A stretch of DNA of 64,000 nucleotides from Diadema setosum (Eukaryota; Echinodermata; Echinoidea; Diadematoida; Diadematidae): NCBI GenBank assembly GCA_033980235.1, contig CM067066.1, forward strand, positions 32,001,180 through 32,065,179. Direction: 5' to 3'. This document shows positions 51,495-63,183 of the stretch, in pieces. The stretch's first letter is position 1, and each line of letters begins with the position of its first letter. The notes beneath the pieces were generated by a model, which made no database searches, was not told the origin of the DNA, and worked only from the letters and a program-made list of their open reading frames with translations. The translations under genes were made by a program, and so were the position numbers.

Positions 51495-54400
51495 GTAAGT
51501 GGAATAGCATGAGAACATCACCTGAATTGCATTCGCAGTGACATGGTCATCTGGAGTGATAATAATATTAGGAGTTATGAATTTTGATGATACCACTGCT
51601 GCTTCTACTACCAATGATGATAATACTAATTACAATGGTAATTCCAATAGTGAAAATAATAATGATTGTGATGATAATGATGACGATGATGATAAAAATA
51701 ATGATGATTATCATAATTATGACGATGATGATAATAATAATAATAATAATAGTATTAAAAATAAATACATCCATTAAAGTGGACCTTAGGGAACATGTCA
51801 CATGAGCTTTAAAAGCAGGCCGCAAAACTGCTGGATTTACCATTGACCTTGATCCCCTCCCTGGTCCACAGCAAACCCCCCTACCCTGAAAAATATTCCA
51901 CGATCCCAGAAAAGAGAAATTTGCAGTACTATAAAACTACCAGAAATCATGGACAAACAATTGTTTAACTTGTTGCTGGCAAAGTGTTCCTTGTGCTATT
52001 TGCTAAACACGCCAGATATTGCAAAACTCTATTGTGGCCGTTGACATGCCTTGACTACATTTTATGTACAAGTCACTGTGTCTAGCTGTGCATGCTATTA
52101 TTCTTGATGCTTGCAAGCTGCAATTCACTTAACCCTGCAGGCATAAACATAGACCTAAAGCATTGATCACAGGAAACAATACAAAATGGTGGGTGCTTGA
52201 TGTTTGCAAAGGGAAGTTGGATTTGGGTTGGTAGGGGAAGAAGTATGATGGGGTTGTTGTGTATTAAAGGCACAGATAAACAACACTTCCTATTTGATAA
52301 ATATCTACCAGATACTACAGCTAAGTGTCGATTATCATTAATTGTATCCTTAAACGAGTGAACTGCCTTCTCAGATTTCAGCTACATGTGAAAAAAATCA
52401 ACATATGGAGAGGTTTATCCAAAACATTTGCGGAGTTCAACATTCAAGTTTAAATCATGGAAATACTGAGGCACTGCAGCTCTTAGGTTGGCATCCACCC
52501 AAGGCCACTCATAGCCACAATGTGTGTGACAGACATCAAAATTGTCCTCAAAGCTAAACAGAAACAAACAAATAAACTCTGAATTCCTCTTAGAATTGTA
52601 TGCTCTGTAGCATTGAAACACAATATGGTTTCTGAGTATCTTGCAAAATGTTAAATGCTGAATCCTCACCTCACCTCGAGTAAGGTGAGTAAGTAAAGTC
52701 TAAAGTAAAGAATAACATTCATTTTCCAATGCTTCATTAGCTTGTTCTTATAACTGAAACTTCAGTCCTAGAGAAGGTCAATGCCTTAGGTCTATGTTGA
52801 TAGAAGAAAGCTTCTTCTTACAGTGTGGATGTAATTAGGATGGTTGAAGAGCACAATATCAATGTCTCATCTGTTGCAGGACTGTCAGCCGCAAAGCTAC
52901 TATCAGAAAGCGGGCAAGACGTTCTGGTACTGGAGGCAAATGCCAGGGTCGGAGGTCGTACGCTGAATCACTACGTGAGTGCAAAGAACTCCAGCTCAAT
53001 TGTTCAAAGCCCTTTAAAGGGACTGTACAGTACTGGTTGTGCTGAGGATTCAGGTTTATAACATTCTTGGTGAGATAATGAGAAACCTCTTATGAAATAT
53101 GAAAGAGCATGTAATTCCAAGAAGGATTCAACATTTATTTGATGAAAATTGGCCCTGAAATGGCTGAGATATCAAAAAAAGCGATCCCAATAAAATTGAC
53201 AGGCCATGACTTTTATCAGGATCTCTTTGTTTTACCTTGTTTTTGGATATCTTAGTCATATCAAAACCGATTTTCATCGAATAAACTTTTGATTGCCCTT
53301 GGAATTGTATGCTCTTTAACATTTCGTAGAGTTGTTTCTGAATATCTCACAAAATGTTACAAGCTGAATCCTCACCTCAACCAGTACTGTACAGTCCCTT
53401 TAAGTACTGTTTACTTAGACCCCATTTACAGTGCGAGGCTCGGCCGCGGCTCGACCGTGGCCCAGCCCAGCCCCGCTTCAGTGTAAACGCGCAAAGGCCA
53501 AATGCGAGGCCAAAATTGGCCTCGCATTTGGCCTCGCTCTGGAGGTGGTCTCAGCCGCGGCTCGGCCGTGGCCGAGCCCAGCCTTTTCTCAATGTAAACG
53601 TAAACTGGGCCAAATGCGCGGCCAATTTTAGTCTGGCTTCCAAACCCTCTGCCTGTACTATTTCGCTGTTCAGGATATTGTTATGACCAAAGTCACTCTG
53701 AGAATGATCACACAAAAGAAACAATCAACTAATGTTCAGGCGGTTTATTAACAGCGATATTGTGGGTACAGACTCGTAATCGGTTTTCACATCAGTACAA
53801 TAATGATCAATAGAAACAATTACAAATCGGTAATAGAATCACTTACACGTAGTGCAGCCAAATTTGAAAGTAAGTAATCCTTTGACAGTGTCCAGATACG
53901 ATGTTCGATGCACCGATGAATGATCCTTGACGCACCGATGAATGATTCCTCCGACGTAACTCCAAAGGCACAGGTTGCATTAATCCACAGTATAAATCCG
54001 GGGTAAAATCCACGATAGATGTGTCCCCGGCGAAACGTGCAGAATCCAAATGTTATGACGACCACGTCCAGTTGATGCGTTGAATGATAGTTCACTTTAT
54101 AATGTCCAGCAAGGAATCCAGCCCGTCACAGCTTTGCCGTAATAATGTCCGTTGTCACTAAAATATGGAGTCTATCTCCAACGTAGGCAAATTAATTCTC
54201 CGCAGGCAAAATGTCTTCCAGGCCTTATCTCCATAAACACAGTTTGTATAGCAGGTCAGCAGGTAACACAGGACTGACTATAACAAGTCGCTTCAGAGCC
54301 AGAAGTGACGTAACTCTCAGAGCAGAGGTGTTGGGTACTCTCCCTACTGCAGAATTTCTCCGGCTTTTATATCCATTCACCCCTTTCTAGTACATTCTGT

Positions 54401-57400
54401 AAATTTCTCCAACCTGGGGCCACATACCTGAACATACTAGCAAGTCCAAATTCCAGGAATCCTGGATGACTCACTGCCTAATATGTGCATAACATCATTG
54501 CCAAAATTAACTACCAATCACATTGGGCTACAAGGGCAGTGCCTCACTCAGCCAGCACTTCCTAGAATTTTCTGGAATGGGTTAAATCATTCTAGATTGA
54601 GTGAGCTATAATGTATTTCCTGTCAGATGCATACATGTACTGTAGCTACATTGTGTACCATGTAGAAAATTCTCCACTGATCTGGTCAGCCTGTATGTAC
54701 TATATCTATATCATATAGAATGTTCTCCATTAATCTGGTCACCCTGTGTACATACAATGTACACATTAAAACAACCATGCACACGGCCTTGATACATTAA
54801 ACATGTACATAACTACTTGTGTGTACATTTGTGACAATATTAACCCCCTAAATGTCGAAAACTAGTATAGTTTAAGGTGGTTTTGTCCTGCAAAGGATTT
54901 TTTCCTTCGGCAAAGGCCTTTGCCTGAATGGCGACTTCGTCGCCACGGAATTCATTTGGCAAAGGGTCTGACAACCAGACAATACCAAATTACATTTGTT
55001 TACAAGCAGAGCGCCACTACGACAACATATTGAAAGGTTTGAATCAAAAGCGCGGCCGAGCCCGGCAGTGTAAACAGACAAAATTGCGGGGCCCGGCCTC
55101 GCAATTGAGGCTGGGCTCGGCCGTGGCTCGGCCGCGGCTCGGCCCAGCCCCGCACTGTAAACGGGGTCTAAGTAAAAGTCACAATTGAACTACCGGTGTG
55201 TGTTTGCCATCCAGGCATACCTTGGGATTCTTTTGAATGTTATGTCATGCGTGGAAATTCTATTAACACAGATTGTTATGGGAGGAGATTCTTCTGTTGC
55301 ACAAGACATGAGTCTTTGTGTAACCAAGTTATTATTTCTAAAGAATTGCCAATAAAAATTAATGTTAGTCCAATGTTCCACAGGAGTATTCCTGAATCTA
55401 TTGAAAAATTGAATCGGTTCAGAGATCACTGTTATCTCTGCTAATGGATGCCCTTGCTGTCTGAGCACACACAATCGGATGCATTGTTGCTTGAATAGAA
55501 TGATAAGGTGCCAGTACCCCACAGTGCCTGAAAAACAAAGAAACAGTACTTAACTGATGTCTGTTCAGGGAATTTTGTGTCCAATGAATTTTTTTTTTTC
55601 TTATCTCTTTTACAATTGCTGTCAATGTTTGATATTGTGTCGCAATGCCACTTGTTATCATAATTACACACCCCTTCAATTTTTTATTTTTTTTTTGCTG
55701 ATCGTGCTACATTTGTGAACCCATTACACATGATATCATTTGGAGAGGAATACGTCGTTTCTCGGATACCTCGCATCTATGACACACCCCATCCGCATGC
55801 ACTATTTGCCTCATAGTAATTAAAAATGTATTATACATGTGAAAACAGTTTCATTGAGGATGGATTTCACTTCGAGTTTAAAATAATGTTCATAGAAAGA
55901 AGCAATGTACCAGAGATAGAGAGGGAGAGAGAGATAGACTGATTTAGAGTGGACTTCAGAACCTTATGCATACTGTGCTATATAAACTGTACTTTCTGCT
56001 ACAATGTAGATGGATGAAAATAAAAGCTCAACTGAATTGACTTGACTTAAATTGAATTGAAATGTCTAATCTCATCACAGATTTTGCTAAAGTCCTCTAC
56101 ACCCCGAGATGATAGTTCTTGCAAAATGTTGATTCAGGAATATTAATATTTTATTCAATCTCTGTATCTCCTGTCTTTGCGACCAAGAATTCGCTGAGCG
56201 AGAAACATTGCCACCGTGGCATACCACATACACCATTAAAACACCTTCCACCCTGTTTTATCTCACAAGCATAAATTTGGAAGTGGTTAGAGTTACATGA
56301 GAAGATAAAACGGTCTTCAGAATACCATGTAACAGAATGACTGTAGTTTTGCACCAGAAATTATGCATGTATGCACAAATTATTGTTGTAAAGACAATGG
56401 TATGCGCTAGCAAAGGAGCACCTGATAAGACAAAGATAGAACAGAAGTTGCAACAGGAGTTACAACAGAGTTCAAACGGGCTCAGAATATCACCCCAGAA
56501 GTTTATGGAAGCACTGCTTCAGAAAAGTTGTTGAAACTGCATTAATTTCTTTGTGCTTACATTCACAGGGAGTTTGGTATTGTATTTGATATAATACAAT
56601 ACAGTCTATCGTGACAAAACTTTGGCTTAAATTGTATTTTGTTTGTTTGCTTTCAAAAACAGGGAGTTGATATTTCTCATTATATAATGCCTAAATAGAT
56701 CCTTGTCATTTGATTGGTTGTTGGACATTGATCATTTAGCTCATTTCACTATGACGTCATCATCTGTGCAATTGTGGCTCCATTTACCATGCAATCTTGG
56801 ATCCATACGATTTGCTCGCCTGCACGCACGCCAAGAGCCCAGCACACTACGCATGTAAAACGCTTGCGGTTGCAGTGTATAAGATTATGCGACAGCGCGC
56901 TAGCGTAAATCACTCAGTGAGCACTCTCTCTATCTCAGATTCTCTCTTGTTTCTAAATCAATAAAACATCAAATGACAAGGATCTATTTTAGGCATTATA
57001 TAAAACAAATAGTAAATGTTTTTCATTTGTGCAATGGACAGAATATTTCATTCGGTGAAAGATGAAATCTTTGATCCATTCAACTCAGCTGCGCCTCGTT
57101 GAATGGATCATTTCATCTTTCACCTCATGAAATATTCTGTCCATTGCACTCATAAACATTCATTATTTGTATACTATTTCATCTATTTCATAGATGATAA
57201 GACTGCAATTAGTGGAAACAGGTCAGTTAATGGCATACAGACCTGGGATTCAAGAGTGCACTGTTGGATGTCGTGATGATTGCTTCTATTTTCAAGATGG
57301 AGGTTGACATTAATATAAAGCTTGTTAACTGTCAATCAAAGTAGATAACAGGCTCGTATTAGGTGCTTTCTCTTTTGTACAGGAATAGTCTGTCACGATT

Positions 57401-59706
57401 TGCTGTACATTGCATATGCAGGGGCGGATCCAGGAATTCCGTAAGGGGAGGCGCCTTAACAAAATCAAAGGGGGTGCATGCACCCCCCTTTTTTCTTTTT
57501 ATTTCTTTCGTTTCAACAAAAAATAAAGAGGGGGTGCGCGTCTTGTGTGCTCCCCTCTGGATCTGCCACTGATATGTACAAGTATTGGTATATGTGCATG
57601 TTGGACTGGACAGATCATGCTGATCTTGTGTACGTTGAGATCTTGGGTCACTTTGCTGGTTTTGCGTCATTCATGGCTAAAAATATTTCATGATGCAGAA
57701 TTAAAACTTCTCTTTCATATTTTTGTCTGTTTTGGTTGATTATCAGTGGTCTGGATAGATCACAAAATTTGGACCTGATTCATAAATTGGCAATACCATT
57801 TGGAATTGAGATACAATGCTTGAACTGTCTCAAAGTGGTGATTTAGATATATTTTTTACATTCTTGTGCACATGTTACTTAAATGTATTTGACCAGTTCA
57901 GTCTAATTTTTCTCCAATATAGAAATATGCAATAAAATTCAGAGTTGCCAATATTATGAGTACTGAGTGTAGGAAAATTGCCCCAGGACTTGACGGGTTT
58001 ACCAATGAGAATAAAGATGTAGACGACAAACAGTTGGAAAGAATAAATTTAGTTTATTGAAAGGTGAGAATTGAATGGCTTCATACATGTGCATGTAGAG
58101 AAATGCATCCAGGAGAGCTTTACATGTCTAATGCTTCAATGCAGATCACATGGCTATGTGATAAATGATCAGGAAGTTAAATATGAAAGCAAAAAGTGGA
58201 CTGTGCCCATACAAATACTTAAATTACAACAGAATTGTCATCTCTCTTTGCAGTTTATCACAGCTGGCTGATCATAATGTAATATCATAAAATGATACCA
58301 TGTGAGCATGTGCTTGATTTCAGTAATAAGTCTTCTAGGGGTAGATTACTATAGATAAGATTTCATCAGTGCCATTCATTACACTGAGCTTAAATCAGCA
58401 AATTCACAGTCCATATATGTACCTTTGCTCATAAAAGTTAAATGGGAGGACAGGTTCATATGGTATATAGTGGCTTTAAAAATGAAACTTGTGCCACTAC
58501 AGAGAAATACTCACCTTGGCCAGATGGCTTGATACTACAATCAAGATTAAATTTCCTCATGCAGTCAGGCTGTGAAACACTTAGCATCAGAAGAAAGAGG
58601 AACTTGACTGCTAGGGATTTTTTTTTCTTTCTCAGAAAGCAATTGTTTTTGCATTGATCTCATGCATGGGGGGGGGGGGGGGTGTAGCATGTGACAGTTA
58701 CCACAGGAAGTATAGAGCTTATCATTTTATTCTTGAAGCATGGTCAGTCGGAACTGGTCTGTTGTTTCAATAGTTGTACTAATCCCAAAACCAGGGACAG
58801 CTGGTCAGATCTAAAATATTCTTGTAATAGGGATGAAACAGCTGTCTGTATCAAAATCGTGTCGTGAAATCTTCATTTCCCTCATGCCAGGGAGGTTACC
58901 ACCTCCCTGCTCCCGCTCTCTCTAATGAGTAGAATTATATGTGTGTGAGCAGTATAGCAATGAATGAATGCTTTACCACAATTTTATTGTCTTGAAATTT
59001 TCTCCTATGATATCTCTTCAAGTACCACGAAATTATCATTTTTTAGGTCTATGATGTATATTCCTAATTACTCGATTTGGAGAAAATCTACACTGTAGTC
59101 ATTATTCGTCATCCAAACAACAGATATATGTTAATTCATCCTTGCAGCATCAGGTACACTGCAAGGATGAATTAACATTTTGATTTTGGCAAGCAACTTT
59201 TTAGGGGCTCACAAAAGCCTAAGACTAGGCAAGTGAAAAAGACATAAGTTGACTGTTAGAAAAGATTTTTTTTTTTTTTTTTTGCTAAACGGAAAAAAAA
59301 AACCCAGTCCCACAACCATGAGACAAATTGAATCTACCAGCTTATGAGACTCCAAGTGAGCTTATGGGCAACACTTGACTCTATATATTTATGAGCTGTA
59401 CTGCAGATTGAAGGCAGTCACACTGATGATGGTCACTAATGTCACACAACCATTGGAAATCAACAATGTCTTGTCAGTCAATGGTCTGCCAATGACCAGC
59501 CCATAATTAGTCGATAACTTGCCAGTGACCAGCAAAAACCCACCCATAGTGACAGCAGGCTCATTAAAATTTTTGTTGTGTTGTTTTCACCCTTTTGTTG
59601 TACACATGGAAATGATTGATTCTATGACTGAATTTTAGAAAAAAAATCTGGTGGACTTGCAAATTTTCTGTCAGTGCTCATGAGTAGCTACACAAAGATA
59701 ATAATG

Positions 59707-59796
<90 letters not shown>

Positions 59797-59811
59797 TAAT
59801 AATATTATTAA

Positions 59812-59884
<73 letters not shown>

Positions 59885-62800
59885 AATAATAATGATAATA
59901 ACAAAATGTATAGTGTGTATGTGTGTGTGCACGTGCACTTATATGCGTGTGCGTGCCAGCATAAATGTCAGTTCCAAGAAGAAGAGAAAGATTGTATTCT
60001 AAACAAACAGGACATATGATATCATGTGATCAGTTATTATTATCAGAGGCAGCATTTTGACAACTGCTACCTGGATCATCACCATTCTTAATATTTGATA
60101 GGAAATTGAACAAAAATACACAACTGAAATATGCAAAAACATTCCTCAGGATAACTGCATTTGACTGCCTTTCAACCATAACCCAAAGAGAAATGTGGAC
60201 TGAATGAAAGCAGCAACATTAGTAGAAAACATCAGTGAAAGTTTGAGAAAAATTGGACAATTGATGCAAAAGGTATGAATTTTTAAAGTTTTGGTGTTGG
60301 AACCGCTGGATGAGCAGACTACTAGAGGTTATGATGTCATGTGTGGACAACAATATAAAGAAAATACAAGGGAATTTGACAAAAATTCATTATTCATGAA
60401 AATTACACATTCCATCAACTTAATACTGACATAGCAATTGTTCCTCCTGCTTTCTGAAAACGGTTTATACAGTCTAGTGCTCTTTCATTAGGCTAGAAAG
60501 TGAATTTTTGTGGAAGTGAATTTTTGTTAGTAGGCCAGGTACGTACCCATTATGTAGCTGCTTTCACTCAAGCGTCAATCCACATTTCTCTTTGGGTTTG
60601 GGTTTCCTTAATTAAGTTTTCCAATCCTGAACCACTCTTTTATTTGTAAAGGTATAAGGGGCTCCAAAACTTCCAGTGAGGGAAGTCATAGTGAGGTAAT
60701 GCACCAACCTTAAATCTGATATTCCCTCCCAAATCAATCGTAATGCTTGGGTTCGTTTTGATCAGATTAACAGGAATAGAACAAGTGACATTGATTTTGT
60801 TGACGCATGTACATTGAGTGTAATCAGGAAGCATCAAGAATTATAAATCCCAATCAATTAAGTTCCAACCTTGGTGACGCTCCAGGTAAGTGTTCCTTCT
60901 TCTACCATGAATGGATAGATAGGTGACATTATTTGACCAAACGTATTTGCTTGTTACGAGTGGCCTGGATATATCAGGGACTGTCAAAACAATTCCAGGG
61001 CCGGTCCCTTTCAGCTGATGAGCAACCCTGAGACCTTCAGCTGTATGAGGTTCCATTGATTGATGCAATCCGATTATTTCATATTCCAGACATTTTATGA
61101 ATCCAGTTCTCTTTGTGTGGCATCTTGTCCGTCGTGAGCCACAAGGTGTGAAATCAATTTGAGGAGTATTGAATTTGTCTTAAACCGGATCCATCATGTT
61201 CATGTGAGTCAGTGCATAATATACAGCCTCACTGTCTCATCACACAGGACATTTCATCAATCAAGACAAAAGTCTGTCTATGAGCTGTGCAACACAGCAC
61301 TGTTGTTATCATTTGTATGCTTCTAAAATTAGGTTTTAGAATTTTATGGTGCATAGTCAGACATTGAAAAGAATCTCCCTCCCAAAGCTATGATTAGGAG
61401 CTACATTGCATATGAAGGCTAAATGTCTTTAAAGACCTATGGCTTGTGTTCTTCAGCACTTGATCAAATCATGGTCAAATAGACCCTGTTATTTGTTTAT
61501 CAGTTTATTGTATAGCTATTCCATCTTTGCTGTTATACCAAATAGAAACAAAGGAGCTGCAAATCCAACTAAGGTAAGGCAGACTTCAGACTTAGGAAGT
61601 CTGAAAAGTTTTGCCAACCTCAGGCAAGGAAAATCAAAAATATTTTACACTATCAGAAATAATGCATTATTTACCAGTGCACTAGATATTGTTAGGTTTT
61701 TCTGCAGTGTGACACCAAAATGGTGCAAAAATGGCATGATCATGGAATCCAAATCCCACAAGAACCCTCATTAGAGTGTAAATGATTACTTTCACCAAAG
61801 ATCATCATTCACAGCTCATTGCTCTGTATAGCAGTTAGTAGCAGGGAGAAGCTATCAAGGGCGAATACTCCAACAAGCTGACCTCAATTTTCTTATTCGC
61901 TTTAGTAGATCTGGGATCCAATCATTTCCCAAATCTTACGGGTATTGAGTTGCAAAAAAGAGAGTGGCTATTGTTTTTGTATCTTGTGGTGTGATATTGG
62001 TCTTCGCACCCATTGATGCTTCTAGATCCATGTAGCAAAATCTTGCCCTAAAAGCAATGAAATTAAAGATGTGTGCCATACACAGTACAGAGTGAGCAGT
62101 TTACCAGCAGAAATGAGTGAAGGACAGGCCAAGTGGTGCACCTCCTGCTCTTCAAATATATTTTAACAGAGGTCAGACTGATCAGATTATTGTCGCACAT
62201 ATCCAGAACTGAGTAAAACTCACCTGGAATATAAATATACTGTACCTCTGGACATGGATTGGCCAATCATTGTTCGATAAATCATATTTGTGAATCAAGT
62301 TTGCTTTCAGACTTACAAATATTACTTGACTGCCATGAAATGTGCTAGTAAACACATGTATTCAAATAAGCTGTTTCCCCTCCTGAAAGGGCTCAAAGTA
62401 ATTGAAATATTTAAATGTTAAAAGTACATGATATTGATATGATATTGACAAAGTATCACTAGCTTGCATTGTCTGATTTGATTTTCAGCAAAGTTCATGG
62501 ATGTATTCTCCCTCTAGTTCTGCTTTCACTGACACAGCATTCCCCTATGCCTTCACTTTGTTTTAATAACACTAACCAAACTCCTCCTGCCTATTAATAC
62601 TCTCTCGTGATATGAGAGGGTAATTACGCAGTCTCTGTTAATGGTGCACATATTGTTTCGCGTTTTGTTTAAACACTATGTAAAACAATTGGGACAAGTA
62701 GTTTTGCAACTGAAAGCAAGAGAAAAAGGATGATGGTGGAGATGTGAGTTTTCTTCAATTTGTAGCATGTAGGGGAACAAATTGTAGTTTTGCAGCTGTT

Positions 62801-63183
62801 TGATAAAGCTCTATTGAAACTTAACACATATGTATGCACGCATAACTAGTTGCTTTTAAGCGCTGTTTGAATGTATTTTTTGTGAGGATGTTTACATCCC
62901 ACCGTTGTGCACAGTGTATAAAAATGTCAAACTGTGAGATCTAGCAGAAGGGGATATTGTTGTGAACTGGTGAGAGTGAATTTGACTGTCCTGATTTCAC
63001 CTTTGACCTCTCCCAACTGTTGTTCCCCTGCATCTATTCATGCAGGACAAAGCCATCGACTATGTGGACTGTGGAGGGGCGTACATGGGTCCCACTCAAG
63101 ACCGCATCTACCGGCTGTCCAAGGAGATGGGGGTGGAGAACTATCTCTGCTATGATGATGGCATCCCCATCGATTTCCACAGA
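51443..63183 (+). CDS. Flavin-containing amine oxidase (MAO-like), N-terminal three exons, partial at right edge
   Basis: MAO-type enzymes are FAD-dependent and oxidatively deaminate amines; animal MAO sits on the outer mitochondrial membrane by a C-terminal anchor. Exons 51443-51494, 52880-52974 and 63046-63183 join in phase (95 residues so far). Seen: [20 protein letters not shown], the Rossmann dinucleotide motif GxGxx[19 protein letters not shown], the acidic strand end and second GGR flavin motif; [20 protein letters not shown] then KEMGVENY, matching the MAO block VDLGGSYVGPTQNRI. The substrate region, the cysteine that binds FAD in true MAO, and the membrane anchor are all outside the window, so MAO-A/B-like versus another amine oxidase is inferred from the GPTQ block. 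Intron 2 (10 kb) is packed with transposons. Confidence 0.88.
51580..51755. repeat. AAT/GAT-rich low-complexity region
   Basis: Irregular GATGAT, AATAAT and related triplets in MAO-like intron 1. Asp/Asn-rich frames over it are artefacts. Confidence 0.85.
51760..52575. other. MAO-like intron 1, no feature recognised
   Basis: AT-rich unique-looking intron sequence. Confidence 0.45.
52578..52678. mobile_element. Fragment of TTAA-target MITE
   Basis: GAATTGTATGCTCTGTAGCA, TTTCTGAGTATCTTGCAAAATG and TGAATCCTCACCTCA match the right part of the element at 53018-53399. Left part missing. Confidence 0.6.
52880..52974 (+). CDS. MAO-like exon 2
   Basis: Acceptor CTGTTGCAG, donor GTGAGT. Encodes [20 protein letters not shown] and then [12 protein letters not shown]: the FAD-binding fold. 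Confidence 0.95.
53018..53399. mobile_element. 382-bp MITE with TTAA target duplication
   Basis: Ends AGGGACTGTACAGTACTGGT and its inverse, flanked by TTAA at 53014-53017 and 53400-53403. TTAA targets suggest piggyBac or Kolobok. Other copies: 25883-26216, 52578-52678 and the start of one at 63969. Confidence 0.88.
53627..54982. mobile_element. TAGTCTGG-ended element, middle layer of nest
   Basis: Left TTTTAGTCTGGCTTCC with AAACCCTCTGCC; right GGCAAAGGGTCTGACAACCAGAC. Related to the copy at 49016-50602 (shared GGCAAAGGC and ends). Split by a solo LTR; about 200 bp without it. Confidence 0.6.
53679..54836 (-). mobile_element. Solo LTR, 1158 bp, minus strand
   Basis: On the minus strand it begins TGTCACAAATGTACACACAA and ends GGTCATAACA (TG…CA type), with ATAT on both sides (53675-53678, 54837-54840). 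Inside: TATA box TATAAAAG at 54371-54364, and AATAAA at 53749-53744 about 65 bp before the 3' end. The order TATA then AATAAA fits U3-R-U5. No internal retroelement genes or second LTR, so it is a solo LTR, opposite in direction to the MAO-like gene. Superfamily (Gypsy-like?) not determined. Confidence 0.65.
55177..56670. other. MAO-like intron 2, no feature recognised
   Basis: AT-rich sequence with T tracts near 55589 and 55681. No exon or repeat family identified. Confidence 0.45.
56679..57002. mobile_element. 324-bp TIR element
   Basis: CATTATATAATGCCTAAATA with GATCCTTGTCATTTGAT at the left and the inverse at 56968-57002, near perfect over 35 bp. The interior holds a perfect CRE, TGACGTCA (56752-56759), and a CpG-rich patch. 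Confidence 0.75.
57004..57170. repeat. Near-perfect foldback of about 150 bp
   Basis: The arm GTGCAATGGACAGAATATTT + CATTCGGTGAAAGATGAAA (57030-57068) pairs with 57111-57149; the inner arm GATCCATTCAAC pairs with GTTGAATGGATC; the loop is about 13 nt (TCAGCTGCGCCTC). Almost no spacer, unlike an ordinary MITE. It abuts the TIR element 56679-57002. Confidence 0.85.
57419..57571. mobile_element. hAT5-like MITE with 5-bp target duplication
   Basis: Ends CAGGGGCGGATCCAGG and CTGGATCTGCCACTG, flanked by ATATG on both sides. Same family and same 5-bp duplication length as 5494-5658. Confidence 0.75.
57572..59120. other. MAO-like intron 2, no feature recognised
   Basis: AT-rich; G tract at 58669-58682. 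No exon identified. Confidence 0.45.
59130..59176. repeat. Perfect 18-bp stem-loop
   Basis: GTTAATTCATCCTTGCAG, an 11-nt loop, then the exact complement. Free of simple-repeat content, so unlikely to be trivial; could be a foldback remnant or a small-RNA hairpin. Confidence 0.8.
59698..59896. repeat. (AAT)n-(ATT)n palindromic microsatellite
   Basis: About 100 bp of AAT repeats followed, after AATATTATTAATATT, by about 75 bp of ATT repeats, so the two halves are complementary. Poly-Ile/Asn/Tyr frames are artefacts. Confidence 0.97.
60177..60605. mobile_element. 0.43-kb MITE, ACCCAAAGAGAAATGTGGA ends
   Basis: AACCCAAAGAGAAATGTGGA…GAAAGCAGC at the left and its inverse at 60558-60605. The body includes GTTGGAACCGCTGGATGAG. 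Border positions are approximate. No coding capacity. Confidence 0.7.
60640..61190 (-). pseudogene. Possible leucine-rich-repeat (TLR-like) remnant, antisense in MAO-like intron 2
   Basis: The minus-strand frame has [20 protein letters not shown] followed by [11 protein letters not shown], like an LRR N-terminal cysteine cap and first repeat. An adjacent frame has [11 protein letters not shown], after a stop at about 60843. Order and stops are wrong for an intact receptor. A third patch on the same strand near 62200 ([14 protein letters not shown]) is also LRR-like. Weak evidence; may be chance. Confidence 0.25.
61200..63040. other. MAO-like intron 2, 3' part
   Basis: AT-rich intron with no clear element apart from the weak LRR-like patch near 62200. 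An AC-rich pyrimidine stretch and TGCAG acceptor lead into exon 3. Confidence 0.45.
63046..63183 (+). CDS. MAO-like exon 3
   Basis: Acceptor CATGCAG, donor GTGAGT, 46 codons, phase 0. Encodes [20 protein letters not shown] then [13 protein letters not shown] and [10 protein letters not shown]. The GPTQ block is diagnostic of the MAO family. Confidence 0.95.

Larger units (their letters stand above)
53410..55176. mobile_element. GC-rich TIR element, outer layer of a three-deep nest
   Basis: Left TTTACTTAGACCCCATTTAC + AGTGC and right GCACTGTAAACGGGGTCTAA + GTAAA are inverted. The subterminal parts are rich in GGCTCGGCCGCGGCTCGGCC and its inverse, very GC-rich against the local background. Interrupted at 53627-54982 by another element. 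Confidence 0.75.

Noticed and set aside
59671..59938. Poly-Asn/Ile/Leu frames on the minus strand
   Set aside because: Translation of the AAT/ATT microsatellite.
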